This document shows positions 17,053 to 26,457 of a stretch of DNA of 48,954 bases, piece by piece. A program made the translations under genes and the position numbers. The first letter of the stretch is position 1. Every line of letters begins with the position of its first letter. The notes beneath the pieces are model-generated. The model worked only from the letters and a program-made list of their open reading frames with translations, searched no databases and was not told the origin of the DNA. This DNA comes from Amphibacillus sp. MSJ-3 (GTDB lineage: Bacteria; Bacillota; Bacilli; Bacillales; Amphibacillaceae): positions 1 to 48,954 of the forward strand of contig NZ_JAHLQM010000020.1 of assembly GCF_018919165.1 (NCBI RefSeq), written 5' to 3'.

Positions 17053-17787
17053 ATGAATATAATTATTTGTGAAGATGAAACAGAGCACCGGGAATTTTTA
17101 CAAGCTACGATTACTGAATATGCAATGTTTCATGAACCAAGTATTGAAATTGTTCTAAGTACTTCCGATCCTGATACTGTCCTAGATTATTTAAAAGACC
17201 AACGCGCCGATTGTTACTTTCTTGACATTGAACTAAGTTCAACACTGAATGGTATGGAGTTAGCACGTATAATTAGGCGACATGATCCATTGGCCCAGAT
17301 CATCTTTATATCCATGCATGCTGATAAACTAAAGCTTACTTTTAAATATAAATTAGCGGCACTTGATTTTATTGTTAAAGATGCAGGCTATGATAAGCTT
17401 GCTTTAGAAATTCAAGATACACTAAAAGTAGCTTTTGAAACCTATCAAAAAATTGGGATTAATACTCATTTATCATATGTACAAGTGAAGATTGGTGAAC
17501 GGATTAAAAATATCCTTTACGATGATATTTACTCCTTTGAAACAGCTTCCCAAGATCACAAGATTATTTTACATGAGCGGAATGGAGTTTATGAGTTTTA
17601 TGGGAGTCTAAGTACTTATGAACAGATTGATCGACGTTTCTACCGCTGCCATAAAAGTTTTCTAATTAATCTTGATTATATAAAAGAGGTAAATTTAAAA
17701 AATAGAATAGTAATTTTAACAAACGGACATGTCTGTCCTGTATCTTCTCGTAAAGTTAGAGAGTTACAAGCAATGTTAAAAAAATAA
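17053..17787 (+). CDS. Response regulator, CheY-like receiver plus LytTR DNA-binding domain
   Basis: 244 residues. The receiver (1-125) has the acidic pair E-D-E near residue 8 and the phospho-acceptor Asp in CYFLDIELS; K in FIVKDAG is the conserved Lys. Residues 140-244 are a LytTR domain (ILYDDIYSFETASQDHKIIL, YRCHKSFLINLDYIKEV, VSSRKVREL). It pairs with the upstream GHKL kinase. LytTR proteins bind two direct repeats 21-22 bp apart, and such a pair is found at 9391-9421 before the secreted-protein gene, so it most likely activates the cassette. Confidence 0.92.
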   Translation: MNIIICEDETEHREFLQATITEYAMFHEPSIEIVLSTSDPDTVLDYLKDQRADCYFLDIELSSTLNGMELARIIRRHDPLAQIIFISMHADKLKLTFKYKLAALDFIVKDAGYDKLALEIQDTLKVAFETYQKIGINTHLSYVQVKIGERIKNILYDDIYSFETASQDHKIILHERNGVYEFYGSLSTYEQIDRRFYRCHKSFLINLDYIKEVNLKNRIVILTNGHVCPVSSRKVRELQAMLKK

Positions 17788-17853
17788 AAAACTCTTTCAT
17801 TTCACCTTCCCCCTTAGTCATGCTATCATTTAAGTAGTGAGGAGGGGAATAAC

Positions 17854-18591
17854 ATGGTGAAAGAGATTAAACTGCTTGCTTTGGACTTGGATGGTACAGT
17901 TGTTGAGTTTAATGGTGATTCGATTGCTGAAGAAACGATTGAAGCGGTGAAACAGGCTCAAGAAAAAGGGGTAGAGGTTATCATTGCAACTGGACGTAGT
18001 CGCAGAACCAGTATAGAGATTGCCGAAAAATTGGGAGTAGAATACATGGTTACGCTAAATGGTGGGGAAATATGGACAAGATCAGGAGAACTATTAAAAA
18101 GCCAGGCCCTCGATCGAGAGACAGTGGAAAAGATCATGACTGTTTATCAACAATATCAATCTAATATGTGGTTGGTTTCACATGACCATATTTTCCGAAA
18201 TGAATATCCAGACCATGTTTTAGAACAAGAATGGTTGAAAATTGGCTTTAACGTAATCGATGATGCTGATAGAGAAAAAATGAAGCAAGAATTTGCTCTA
18301 ATGGATAGGGTTGAGCTAAGTAACTCAAGCTTAACAAATATGGAGCTAAACCCAAAAGGTGTACACAAAGCAAATGCTATCCAGTTTTTATTAGATAGGT
18401 TAGGGTTTAGTTTCGACCAAGTGATGGCAATCGGAGATAGTATGAATGATTTTAAAATGATTCAAGCTGCGGGCTTAGGTATTGCGATGGGAAATGCTCA
18501 AGATCGTGTCAAAAATATAGCTGATTGGGTAACAACATCTAATGATGCCCATGGAGTAGCAGTCGCAATTAAGAAATTTATTATAGATTAA
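17854..18591 (+). CDS. Cof-type HAD-superfamily hydrolase
   Basis: 245 residues with the four HAD motifs: LALDLDGTV (nucleophile and acid/base Asp), IIATGRS (Thr), a Lys around 180-190, and AIGDSMNDFKMI (Mg-binding Asp). The class IIB cap and IATGRSRR place it in the Cof/YidA group, which dephosphorylates small sugar phosphates or related metabolites. GGAGGGG lies six nt before the ATG. It is single, between the LytTR regulator and gnd. Specific substrate unknown. Confidence 0.9.
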   Translation: MVKEIKLLALDLDGTVVEFNGDSIAEETIEAVKQAQEKGVEVIIATGRSRRTSIEIAEKLGVEYMVTLNGGEIWTRSGELLKSQALDRETVEKIMTVYQQYQSNMWLVSHDHIFRNEYPDHVLEQEWLKIGFNVIDDADREKMKQEFALMDRVELSNSSLTNMELNPKGVHKANAIQFLLDRLGFSFDQVMAIGDSMNDFKMIQAAGLGIAMGNAQDRVKNIADWVTTSNDAHGVAVAIKKFIID

Positions 18592-18806
18592 CTGACTGTA
18601 AGTCCCTACTGACTGAAGATTTATTTTATCTAGGTAAAGTTTTTTACTTGAAGATAAATGAAATGATTAAAAAATCAATTGCATCGTCGGCTAATCTGTT
18701 ATAGTTTATATATAGAGAGAGTGGAATAATCGCGGGGGAAGTTGCTTATCAAGGTTTCTCTACGTATGGTAAAATAATGATTACATAGTGAAAGGAGATA
18801 AATCGT

Positions 18807-20225
18807 ATGACGAAACAAGAGTTTGGTGTTATTGGCTTGGCAGTAATGGGGAAAAACTTAGCTTTAAATGTTGAAAGTAGAGGTTATTCTGTCTCTGTTT
18901 TTAACCGGACTTATCAAAAAACTGAGGATTTTATCAAAAATGAGGCAAAAGGAAAAAACTTTTTTGGAGCTAAAACAATTGAGGAATTTGTTGATTCCTT
19001 AGAAAAGCCACGTAAAATCATGTTAATGGTCAAGGCTGGTCCAGCTACAGATGCGACTATTGAATCATTAAAACCACTTCTAGATGATGGTGATATCTTA
19101 ATTGATGGTGGAAACACTTTTTATCAAGATACGATTCGACGTAATAAAGAATTGGATCAATCAGGTATCCACTTTATTGGAACAGGTGTCTCTGGTGGTG
19201 AAGAAGGTGCATTGAGGGGGCCTTCGATTATGCCAGGTGGACAAGAAGAGGCCTATCAACAGGTTGCACCTATTTTTGAAGCAATTTCAGCGAAAGTGGA
19301 TGGTGATCCATGTGTCACCTATATTGGACCAAATGGTGCAGGTCATTATGTGAAAATGGTTCATAATGGAATTGAATATGGTGATATGCAATTAATTAGC
19401 GAAGCTTATTTTATGTTAAAACATATTCTTGGCTTGTCTGCCGATGAACTTCATCATGTATTTGCCGAGTGGAACAAAGGTGAATTAGATAGCTATTTAA
19501 TTGAAATTACCGCTGATATTTTCACCAAAATAGATGATGAAACAGGTCAGCCATTAGTTGATGTTATTCTTGATACTGCTGGACAAAAGGGAACAGGAAA
19601 ATGGACAAGCCAAAGTGCATTAGATCTTGGTGTGCCACTACCTGTTGTCACAGAATCTGTCTTTGCTCGCTTTATTTCAGCAATGAAAGATGAGCGGGTT
19701 AAAGCAAGCCAGGTTCTGCGAGGACCATCTGCACAGGAAACTCCTTATGAAGGCGATAAAGAAGAGCTAATTGAAGCGATTCGTCAAGCACTCTATATGA
19801 GTAAAATCACTTCTTATGCCCAAGGATTTGCTCAAATGCGTGCAGCTTCAATAGAAAATAAGTGGAATCTAGACTATGGTGAGATTGCAATGATTTTCCG
19901 TGGTGGTTGTATTATTAGAGCTCAGTTTTTACAAAAAATTAAAGATGCTTATGATCGCGATCCGGACCTAGCTAACTTGATGCTTGATGAATACTTTAAA
20001 GAAATTGTTGAAACATATCAAAGCTCATTACGTAAAGTATTGTCAATTGCTATGGAACGGGGGATTCCAGTACCTGGATTTGCAAGTGCATTAGCTTACT
20101 TCGATAGCTATCGTACGGCAACCTTACCAGCTAATTTACTTCAAGCACAACGCGATTACTTCGGCGCACATACCTATCAGAGAATTGATAAAGAAGGTAT
20201 ATTCCATACTGAATGGATGGAATAA
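18807..20225 (+). CDS. gnd: 6-phosphogluconate dehydrogenase, decarboxylating
   Basis: 472 residues, the usual bacterial length. It contains the Rossmann start [17 protein letters not shown], the substrate-binding [19 protein letters not shown], the signature [19 protein letters not shown] with the catalytic Lys, and a C-terminal tail AHTYQRID that reaches into the partner active site. It oxidises 6-phosphogluconate to ribulose-5-phosphate and CO2 in the oxidative pentose-phosphate pathway. AAAGGAG precedes the ATG. It is convergent with zwf, the first enzyme of the same pathway, with separate terminators between. Confidence 0.97.
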   Translation: MTKQEFGVIGLAVMGKNLALNVESRGYSVSVFNRTYQKTEDFIKNEAKGKNFFGAKTIEEFVDSLEKPRKIMLMVKAGPATDATIESLKPLLDDGDILIDGGNTFYQDTIRRNKELDQSGIHFIGTGVSGGEEGALRGPSIMPGGQEEAYQQVAPIFEAISAKVDGDPCVTYIGPNGAGHYVKMVHNGIEYGDMQLISEAYFMLKHILGLSADELHHVFAEWNKGELDSYLIEITADIFTKIDDETGQPLVDVILDTAGQKGTGKWTSQSALDLGVPLPVVTESVFARFISAMKDERVKASQVLRGPSAQETPYEGDKEELIEAIRQALYMSKITSYAQGFAQMRAASIENKWNLDYGEIAMIFRGGCIIRAQFLQKIKDAYDRDPDLANLMLDEYFKEIVETYQSSLRKVLSIAMERGIPVPGFASALAYFDSYRTATLPANLLQAQRDYFGAHTYQRIDKEGIFHTEWME

Positions 20226-20233
20226 TAAAATAA

Positions 20234-20272
20234 CGAAAAAACACGATTCAAAAAGGGATCGTGTTTTTTGTT
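20234..20272 (+). terminator. Intrinsic terminator of gnd
   Basis: AAAAAACACGAT and ATCGTGTTTTTT form a perfect 12-bp stem with a 10-nt loop directly after the gnd stop codon. Confidence 0.9.
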
Positions 20273-20383
20273 TTGATTGAGTTTTTTAATGGAATACTTT
20301 TATATTTGGAAAAAAGATGTTTCTATTGAGAAAGTAGGTAACTTATCTCAAAATGCATCTGACTGTCATAAGTGTTCAAATGA

Positions 20384-20424
20384 TAAAAAAGAGGGCTTCA
20401 GCTTTTGAGTAAACTGAAGCTCTA
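20384..20424 (-). terminator. Intrinsic terminator of zwf
   Basis: On the minus strand GCTTCAG and CTGAAGC form the stem and a CCCTCTTTTTT tail follows, just past the zwf stop. Together with the gnd terminator it isolates the two convergent genes. Confidence 0.85.
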
Positions 20425-20427
20425 TCA

Positions 20428-21900
20428 TTAATTAACGTCCCACCAATGAAAACCATCTTTTATTAATAGTTCATCAGCGGCCTTTGGCCCATTTGTTCCA
20501 GAAACATAGTTTGGAAAATCAGCTGTTTCCTTTGACCAAACTTCAGTGATTGTATCGATGAACTTCCACGATAATGCAACCTCATCTGAGTGAACAAAGC
20601 GAGTCGAGTCACCATTTAGACAGTCGTTTAGCAAAGCTTCATATGCCTCTGGACTTTCCACGCCCTCATCTGCTTTATTATAATGCATAGAAATAGGTGT
20701 ACTCGATATATCATAGTCTGTCTTTTTCGCATTTAAATGTAGTGTGATTCCTTCATCGGGTTGGACACGAATAACTAACAAATTAGGATCAATCGTGTCA
20801 CCTTTATCTTTGTATAAATTAATTGGCAAATCCTTAAATTGAATGACAATTTCAGTTGATTTCTTTGCCATTCGCTTACCTGTTCGAATGTAAAATGGAA
20901 CACCTGCCCAACGGAAATTATCAATCATAAATTTACCAGCGACAAAGGTCTCAGTATTAGAGTCTTGCTCAACACCATTACTATCACGATAGCGATTGAC
21001 GGCTAGACCATCGATTTCCCCTTTATCATACTGACCACGAACAAAGTAATCATTTACACTTTCTGGTGTTAACTGTCGTAGACTACGTAGAACTTTTACT
21101 TTCTCATACCGCACCTCATCTGGGTGCAATTTTGCTGGTGGTTCCATCGCAACTAATGATACCATTTGGAGCATATGGTTTTGCACCATGTCACGAAGGG
21201 CACCTGATGCATCATAATATCGACCGCGTTCTTCTACACCGAGCACCTCACTAGATGTAATTTGTACATTGGCAATATATTGGTTATTCCATAATGGTTC
21301 AAATAAAGCATTCGCGAACCGGACAATTTCAATATTTTGCACCATCTCTTTACCTAGATAATGATCAATTCGATAGATTTGATCCTCTGAAAAGGTCTGA
21401 CCAATTTGATCATTGAGCTTTTGTGCCGATTCTGCATTATGACCAAATGGCTTTTCAATAACAAGTCTTGAAAAACCACTATTATCAGTTAATCCTTGCG
21501 ATTTTAAATTAGATGCGATTTGCCCAAAAAAGTTTGGAGCCATGGCCATGTAGAAAATTCGATTTCCACCTGCCCCGTATTTTTGATCAAGCTGGTTGAT
21601 GAAGTCATCAAGCTTATGGTATTCAGACATATGTTGGGCATCAAAAGGATTATAGTAAAAATGGGAGGCAAATTCGTCATGATCAATCGGGTCCTCTTTG
21701 AAGTTTTCAATTGATTTTTTAACATTGTTATGAAAGTCTTCATTTGTCAAAGGACGTCTTGCAACTCCAACTACTGCGAAATGTTTTGATAATTTTTTAT
21801 TTCGATATAAACGGTATAGTGAAGGATAGAGCTTTCGGTTAGCTAAATCCCCCGTTGCTCCGAAAATAACAAATACTGCTTTAGGTGTTTGACGTGTCAT
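20428..21900 (-). CDS. zwf: Glucose-6-phosphate 1-dehydrogenase
   Basis: 490 residues. The N-terminal nucleotide-binding motif FGATGDLANRKLYPSLYRL and the active-site signature RIDHYLGKEMVQN are diagnostic; VIEKPFGHN and the sugar-binding FYIRTGKRM are also present. It converts glucose-6-phosphate to 6-phosphogluconolactone and supplies NADPH. ATG at 21900 follows an AGAGAGG site. It faces gnd, so the oxidative pentose-phosphate genes lie side by side but on opposite strands; the lactonase is not visible in the window. Confidence 0.97.
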   Translation of the reverse strand: MTRQTPKAVFVIFGATGDLANRKLYPSLYRLYRNKKLSKHFAVVGVARRPLTNEDFHNNVKKSIENFKEDPIDHDEFASHFYYNPFDAQHMSEYHKLDDFINQLDQKYGAGGNRIFYMAMAPNFFGQIASNLKSQGLTDNSGFSRLVIEKPFGHNAESAQKLNDQIGQTFSEDQIYRIDHYLGKEMVQNIEIVRFANALFEPLWNNQYIANVQITSSEVLGVEERGRYYDASGALRDMVQNHMLQMVSLVAMEPPAKLHPDEVRYEKVKVLRSLRQLTPESVNDYFVRGQYDKGEIDGLAVNRYRDSNGVEQDSNTETFVAGKFMIDNFRWAGVPFYIRTGKRMAKKSTEIVIQFKDLPINLYKDKGDTIDPNLLVIRVQPDEGITLHLNAKKTDYDISSTPISMHYNKADEGVESPEAYEALLNDCLNGDSTRFVHSDEVALSWKFIDTITEVWSKETADFPNYVSGTNGPKAADELLIKDGFHWWDVN

Positions 21901-21995
21901 TTACTTTAATTACCTCTCTTTAATATTAAATTTAAAAAGAATATGTTAAAATTCCTATAGATAACATATCACTTTAATCGTTTTTAATAAATCAA

Positions 21996-22025
21996 TTTAC
22001 ACTATTCAAAGAAAAAGGTTATAAT
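21996..22025 (+). promoter_or_regulatory. SigA-like promoter for the NagD-type gene
   Basis: TTTACA (21996-22001) and TATAAT (22020-22025) with an 18-bp spacer, about 80 bp before the ATG at 22107. No operator-like repeat is seen. Confidence 0.55.
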
Positions 22026-22106
22026 CATTCTAGGTTAGTATGTACTATCTTACCACGTATTCAGAAAATAACAAATAGTTTTAAAATTCAATTTGGGGGC
22101 TAAATT

Positions 22107-22871
22107 ATGAAGAAATATAAGAGTTATCTAATCGATTTAGATGGTACTATGTATCATGGGACTGAGAAGATTGAAGAAGCGGTAGCTTTTGTTAATAGCT
22201 TAAAAAGAAAAGGCCTTCCCTACCTTTTTTTAACGAATAATTCCACAAAACATCCACGTGATGTTGCTGATAAACTACGAGGAATGGGTGTGCCTGCTGA
22301 AGAAGAACATATTTTTACGACCAGCATGGCTACTGCAACATACATATCTGAACAAAAACCTAATGCACGGGTCTATCCGATTGGTGAGGAAGGATTAACT
22401 TATGCTTTAGAAGAGGCAAATTTAACTGTTACGGATAAAAATATAGACTACGTCGTCATGGGGCTTGATCGCAATATAACTTATGAAAAGTTAACTATCG
22501 GAGCTTTAGCGATTCGAAATGGAGCAAAGTTTGTAGCGACAAATGGTGATGTTGCTTTGCCAACTGAACGCGGACTATTGCCGGGAGCAGGATCATTGAT
22601 ATCTGTTCTTTCAGTTACAACGGGTGTAAATCCAGTATTTATTGGGAAACCCGAGTCGATCATTGTTGAGCAAGCGCTAGAAGTCATTGGGACAAGCAAG
22701 GAAGCTACATTAATGGTCGGTGATAATTATGCGACTGATATTTTAGCAGGAATTCATGCAGGAATTGATTCGTTGCTTGTATTCACGGGTGTTACAAAGA
22801 AAGAGGATTTAAAAAGTATTGTAGAACAGCCAACATATACAATTGATTCACTTAAAAATTGGTCAATTTAA
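22107..22871 (+). CDS. HAD-superfamily IIA hydrolase, NagD/YutF-like
   Basis: 254 residues with the IIA-type HAD layout: SYLIDLDGTMYHGTEKI (nucleophile), FLTNNSTKHP (motif II), IGKPESIIVEQAL (motif III Lys) and MVGDNYATDILAG (motif IV). The length and motifs fit the NagD/YutF/AraL group of phosphosugar or nucleotide phosphatases. GGGGG precedes the ATG. The small PC4-like gene starts 23 bp downstream and is probably cotranscribed. Substrate unknown. Confidence 0.9.
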   Translation: MKKYKSYLIDLDGTMYHGTEKIEEAVAFVNSLKRKGLPYLFLTNNSTKHPRDVADKLRGMGVPAEEEHIFTTSMATATYISEQKPNARVYPIGEEGLTYALEEANLTVTDKNIDYVVMGLDRNITYEKLTIGALAIRNGAKFVATNGDVALPTERGLLPGAGSLISVLSVTTGVNPVFIGKPESIIVEQALEVIGTSKEATLMVGDNYATDILAGIHAGIDSLLVFTGVTKKEDLKSIVEQPTYTIDSLKNWSI

Positions 22872-22894
22872 TTGGTAAAACTGGGGGAATAATA

Positions 22895-23122
22895 ATGGCG
22901 AAGATTAATTATGAAATTATCAAACAGATTGCTGTATTATCGGAGTCAAAATCGGGGTGGACAAAAGAATTAAATCTTGTATCATGGAATGAGCGTGGGG
23001 CAAAATATGATATAAGAGATTGGGCACCAAATCATGAAAAGATGGGAAAAGGCATTACACTTTCAGAAGAAGAAGTATTTGCACTAAAGAAATGTTTGAC
23101 GGAGCTAGATCTTCACTTTTGA
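22895..23122 (+). CDS. YdbC-like small protein with PC4 single-strand-DNA-binding fold
   Basis: 75 residues. The sequence KINYEIIKQIAVLSES, GWTKELNLVSWN, YDIRDWAPNHEKMGKGITLSEEE fits the PC4/YdbC family, small dimeric nucleic-acid-binding proteins with a beta-sheet followed by one helix. ATG at 22895 with GGGGG six nt upstream is chosen; an earlier in-frame start at 22859 would overlap the upstream gene and has no ribosome site. In B. subtilis and L. lactis the homologue binds single-stranded DNA; role in the cell unclear. Confidence 0.8.
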   Translation: MAKINYEIIKQIAVLSESKSGWTKELNLVSWNERGAKYDIRDWAPNHEKMGKGITLSEEEVFALKKCLTELDLHF

Positions 23123-23191
23123 TAAATGCTTATGATTCCAAAATAAGGGGTATAAAAAGATCATAAAGAAAAATACGAGGAGGAGATAGAA

Positions 23192-23677
23192 ATGTTTAAA
23201 AAATTGTTTAAAAAAGAAGAAAAAAGTAATGAAGAAATAGTGGTTTCACCAGTGACTGGTGAGATTGTTGATGTAACAGAAGTGCCCGATCCGACTTTTT
23301 CAGAAAAAATGATGGGGGATGGTGTTGCCTTTAAACCATCTGATGGTCATTTTGTAGCCCCTGTAAGTGGTGAGGTTGTTAACTTATTCCCAACAAAGCA
23401 CGCAATTGGCATCAAATCAAAAGCTGGAGTAGAATATCTAATCCACATCGGACTAGATACTGTAACCTTAGAGGGAGAAGGATTTACTGCCCACGTTAAG
23501 CAAGGGGATAAAGTGAGTGTCGGTGATCCGCTTGTAACGGTTGATCTTGATTTTGTTGGAGAAAAGGTAGAGACGATTACACCGCTTGTGATTACAAGTG
23601 AAATTGCCTCACTAGATAAAGAGCTGAATAAGCCTGTAGTCAAGGGAGAAACACAAATCCTAACAGTTCATTTATAA
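23192..23677 (+). CDS. crr: PTS glucose-type EIIA component
   Basis: 161 residues, a free-standing EIIA-Glc domain. His70 (PTKHAIGI) and His85 (YLIHIGLDTV) are the active-site pair, His85 being the residue phosphorylated by HPr. The N-terminus has a basic stretch (MFKKLFKKEEK) that may bind membranes. It passes phosphate to sugar permeases lacking their own IIA domain and may have a regulatory role. GAGGAGG precedes the ATG. No PTS permease adjoins, so it serves permeases elsewhere. Confidence 0.92.
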   Translation: MFKKLFKKEEKSNEEIVVSPVTGEIVDVTEVPDPTFSEKMMGDGVAFKPSDGHFVAPVSGEVVNLFPTKHAIGIKSKAGVEYLIHIGLDTVTLEGEGFTAHVKQGDKVSVGDPLVTVDLDFVGEKVETITPLVITSEIASLDKELNKPVVKGETQILTVHL

Positions 23678-23713
23678 GAGCTTTTTTAGCTAAAGAAGGC
23701 TTGTGTCATAATC

Positions 23714-23762
23714 ATACAGGGTTTTGTTGACGAGATTTTTGCCAACAGAACCCTGTTTTTTC
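23714..23762 (+). terminator. Intrinsic terminator after crr
   Basis: ACAGGGTTTTGTTG pairs with CCAACAGAACCCTGT (one bulge) followed by TTTTTT; a strong stem 40 bp after the stop codon. Confidence 0.88.
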
Positions 23763-23794
23763 ACCAAATATTTTTGTAGCATTATTGGTAGTCC

Positions 23795-23870
23795 AACAAG
23801 TGGATGCCCTAAAGGCCCTTGAACCAATCGGGCCGCTACTGTCAGTTGAACTCCCGTTTACAATTCTTAC
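23795..23870 (+). repeat. Partial copy of the dispersed repeat (second-half module)
   Basis: GGATGCCCTAAAGGCCCTTGA, read in two parts, followed by CCAATCGGGCCGCTACTGTCA and GTTGAACTCCCGTTTACAA. It aligns closely with 15550-15617 and, reversed, with 35521-35572. Only this half is present here; the GCAGAC and GGGAC hairpins are missing. Confidence 0.75.
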
Positions 23871-23936
23871 TTTCCTTCAAATTCTCGAAGTGGGGTCTTA
23901 CTGACAGTTGCACTGCGGAAAAAGAGTCGAGATAAG

Positions 23937-23974
23937 AAAAAGGATTCCAGTAACCTTTACTGAAATCCTTTTTA
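23937..23974. terminator. Second, symmetrical hairpin between crr and mreBH
   Basis: AAAAAGGATT-CC-AGTAA pairs with TTACT-G-AAATCCTTTTT, A-rich on one side and T-rich on the other, so it can act in both directions between the convergent crr and mreBH genes. Confidence 0.75.
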
Positions 23975-24039
23975 ATATTTAGCTGGATTTTCATCCAATT
24001 GCTATTTTGATGACTCGATTTATTTTACCCTAACGACTT

Positions 24040-24166
24040 TGATTGCAGATTAGGTAACCGTAAGCCCCCACTCAATTATCCAAGTAATGATAAGTGAGGG
24101 GTCGAACAAGAGGCTGTGAAAAGCCGATTCGTTCATCTAACACCCAGTGAGGACTTACTTTAAATT
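24040..24166 (+). repeat. Copy of the dispersed repeat (GTTCATCTA type) beside mreBH
   Basis: Contains GTAAGCCCCCACTCAATTAT, then AGTGAGGGG, then GCCGATTCGTTCATCTAACA followed by CCCAGTGAGG. CCCCCACT and AGTGAGGGG are complementary arms about 24 nt apart. It abuts the mreBH stop codon and shares its module order with copies at 4399, 25430 and 26475. Confidence 0.65.
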
Positions 24167-24167
24167 G

Positions 24168-25172
24168 TTAGCCTAGCTTTTTAAATTTACTCAACTGTTT
24201 AATGGATTCAGCTGTTCCAATTGCAATTGCATTTAATGGATCGTTAGCAACACGAACAGGAACGGATAGTTCTTCTCTTAACCACTCCTCCATTCCACGA
24301 AGTAGTGCCCCTCCACCAGCTAAAATAATACCTTGATCAACGATGTCCCCACTTAATTCTGGGGGTGAGTTCTCCAATGTTTCATGAATTGTACTAGCAA
24401 TACTCTCAAGCGATTCCCTAATCGCATCTTGGACCTCTAATGATGTAACTGTAATTTCTTTTGGTAATCCAGTCACTAAGTCACGACCACTGACTTTAAT
24501 AGATAATGGCTCGTGATCAATCAAAGCATAACCGATCTCCTGTTTAATTCGTTCGGCAGTTTGATAACCAATTAAAACGTTACTTTTCTGGCGAATATAG
24601 TGAACGATTTCTTCATCCATTTTATCACCAGCGATACGAACAGAGCGAGAAGTTACGATACCACCGTAAGAAATAATTGCAACTTCACTCGTTCCTCCAC
24701 CAATATCAACGATCACATTACTAATAGGTTCACTGATTGGTAAACCAGCACCAATAGCAGCGGCAACTGGTTCATCAATTAAGTGCACTTCTTTTACACC
24801 AAAGCTTTTTACAGCATTCTCGATTGCTCGTCTTTCAACAGCAGTACTTCCAGAAGGTGCACAAACAATGACGACTGGTTTTTTTATAGAGCGACCCATT
24901 TTTTTACTTGCTTTTCGCAAAATAGCTTTAAGCATTTGTGCAGCAATATCGTAATCGGCAATTACTCCTTCACGAAGCGGACGAACAGAGGTAATATTCT
25001 TTGGTGTTTTGCCAATCATATCTTTTGCTTCATGCCCAATAGCAACTAATGCATTTGTACGTGTATCGATAGCGACTACTGATGGTTCGTTAAAAACAAC
25101 ACCTTTTTGTTTAGAATAAACTAAAATATTTGCTGTTCCTAGATCAATACCAATTGCAGTGTGGTTAAACAT
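24168..25172 (-). CDS. mreBH: MreB-like bacterial actin, MreBH type
   Basis: 334 residues with the actin-fold motifs [15 protein letters not shown] (phosphate 1), [14 protein letters not shown] (phosphate 2) and [13 protein letters not shown] (adenosine). Details such as [32 protein letters not shown] and [16 protein letters not shown] are closer to MreBH than to MreB or Mbl in B. subtilis, as I recall those sequences. It polymerises under the membrane and guides cell-wall synthesis and hydrolases. GGAGG sits eight nt before the ATG. It is solitary (no mreC/mreD), which fits mreBH and mbl rather than mreB. The paralogue choice is moderately sure. Confidence 0.85.
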   Translation of the reverse strand: MFNHTAIGIDLGTANILVYSKQKGVVFNEPSVVAIDTRTNALVAIGHEAKDMIGKTPKNITSVRPLREGVIADYDIAAQMLKAILRKASKKMGRSIKKPVVIVCAPSGSTAVERRAIENAVKSFGVKEVHLIDEPVAAAIGAGLPISEPISNVIVDIGGGTSEVAIISYGGIVTSRSVRIAGDKMDEEIVHYIRQKSNVLIGYQTAERIKQEIGYALIDHEPLSIKVSGRDLVTGLPKEITVTSLEVQDAIRESLESIASTIHETLENSPPELSGDIVDQGIILAGGGALLRGMEEWLREELSVPVRVANDPLNAIAIGTAESIKQLSKFKKLG

Positions 25173-25737
25173 TATGTTTTCCTCCAGTATAAAGTCTAAG
25201 TTGTTATAACTATTTATCCCACCTATTTTTCTCGATCAACTTGGGCCGTGACCTTTAAGACCGTAATTAGGACCTGAGATTATCTGTCCCACCGAAGTAG
25301 GTGGAGATTGTAAAATAACCGGTCACATATTCTTACTCTGTTCTTTTTTAATACGGTTATTTACTCCATTGTTGCCATGACCACATATCCTAAGCGCCTT
25401 AAACCATTTGTTTCGTGGATAAAAGCGATACAATAAAGTGGACGACAGTGTTAGCGGAGGTCTAATTCATTCATCTAGTAGCCAGTTGAACTTTGTTTAT
25501 AACTAAATGAAGTGTCACTTGATCTGATGATTATAGGTAATGGGAATTTCATTATAAGTAGTTAACAAATATCAAGAATGATAATTGTTTTGTGATGACA
25601 AATATTATAACATGATTATTTACTTAAGAGCAAAAGTAAAATGTACCATCAAAAATGATCTTGATTTTAACACCTCGCATCTAGTGTTAAAATCATATAT
25701 AATAGATTTGTTAGTTTGAACCAAGAGGTGATTTTTT
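25173..25737. other. 565-bp intergenic region with decayed repeat modules
   Basis: No gene supported. At 25269-25290 a variant of the GGGAC/GTCCC hairpin (GGACCTGAGATTATCTGTCC) is followed by CACCGAAG, as in the other copies. At 25430-25512 the modules AATAAAGTGGACGACAGT, TTCATTCATCTAGTAGCCAG and GTTGAACT recur. The last 60 bp hold the promoter of the acyltransferase gene; TATAAT-like sequence is near 25700 but no convincing -35. Confidence 0.5.
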
Positions 25738-26457
25738 ATGAAAACATTTTTTATTTATCTATATGCTTTCTTTTTAGTACTCGGGAGTTTACCCAAATTA
25801 GGTCAGGCGAAAAAGTTACCAGATGATCCTTATTCTGAAAAAGCTAAGCAAATCTTTAAGACCCCTGCACGGGTTTCAAAGAAAGTTATTAAAAAAACGA
25901 AATCTACCGTAACAGTAACGGGATTGGAGCGAATTCCAGATGAACCAGTCCTTTTCGTTGCAAACCACCAAGGTTTATTTGATATTTTATTACTATTAGG
26001 TTATTTGGAAAAACCCGTTGGTTTCATTGCTAAGGAAGAGATTAAGAAGATTCCTATTATCAATAAGTGGATGACAGAACTAAAATGTGTCTTTATTGAT
26101 CGCTCTAACCGAAGATCGGCTATTAAAGTTATTGATAATGGAATGGCTAGTTTAAAAGCCGGCCAATCGATGGTAGTATTTCCAGAAGGTACAAGAGGAC
26201 AAGGTCGATCACTAGAACCATTTAAATCAGGAAGTTTACGCTTAGCAACACGAGTGGGTGTACCGATTGTGCCCCTAGCTATTGATGGAACTTATCATAT
26301 GTATGAAGAAAACAACAATAGAGTACAACCATCAGAAGTTACCCTAACCGTTGGTGATCCTATTTATCCTGAGCAGTATCGAAATTTGAAACATAATCAA
26401 ATTGCAGACCAACTTCAACAAACCATTACTCATTTGTTGGATTCTAAAGATAAATAA
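25738..26457 (+). CDS. plsC: 1-acyl-sn-glycerol-3-phosphate acyltransferase (PlsC family)
   Basis: 239 residues. An N-terminal hydrophobic segment anchors it to the membrane. The catalytic NHQGLFD (NHx4D) is at about residues 76-82, and the glycerol-phosphate-binding FPEGTRGQG follows at about 149-157, with VPIVPLAIDGTY near the end. It adds the second acyl chain to lysophosphatidic acid in phospholipid synthesis. AGAGGTGA precedes the ATG. Stands alone between two repeat-filled spaces. A second PlsC paralogue elsewhere is possible, so the symbol is tentative. Confidence 0.88.
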   Translation: MKTFFIYLYAFFLVLGSLPKLGQAKKLPDDPYSEKAKQIFKTPARVSKKVIKKTKSTVTVTGLERIPDEPVLFVANHQGLFDILLLLGYLEKPVGFIAKEEIKKIPIINKWMTELKCVFIDRSNRRSAIKVIDNGMASLKAGQSMVVFPEGTRGQGRSLEPFKSGSLRLATRVGVPIVPLAIDGTYHMYEENNNRVQPSEVTLTVGDPIYPEQYRNLKHNQIADQLQQTITHLLDSKDK

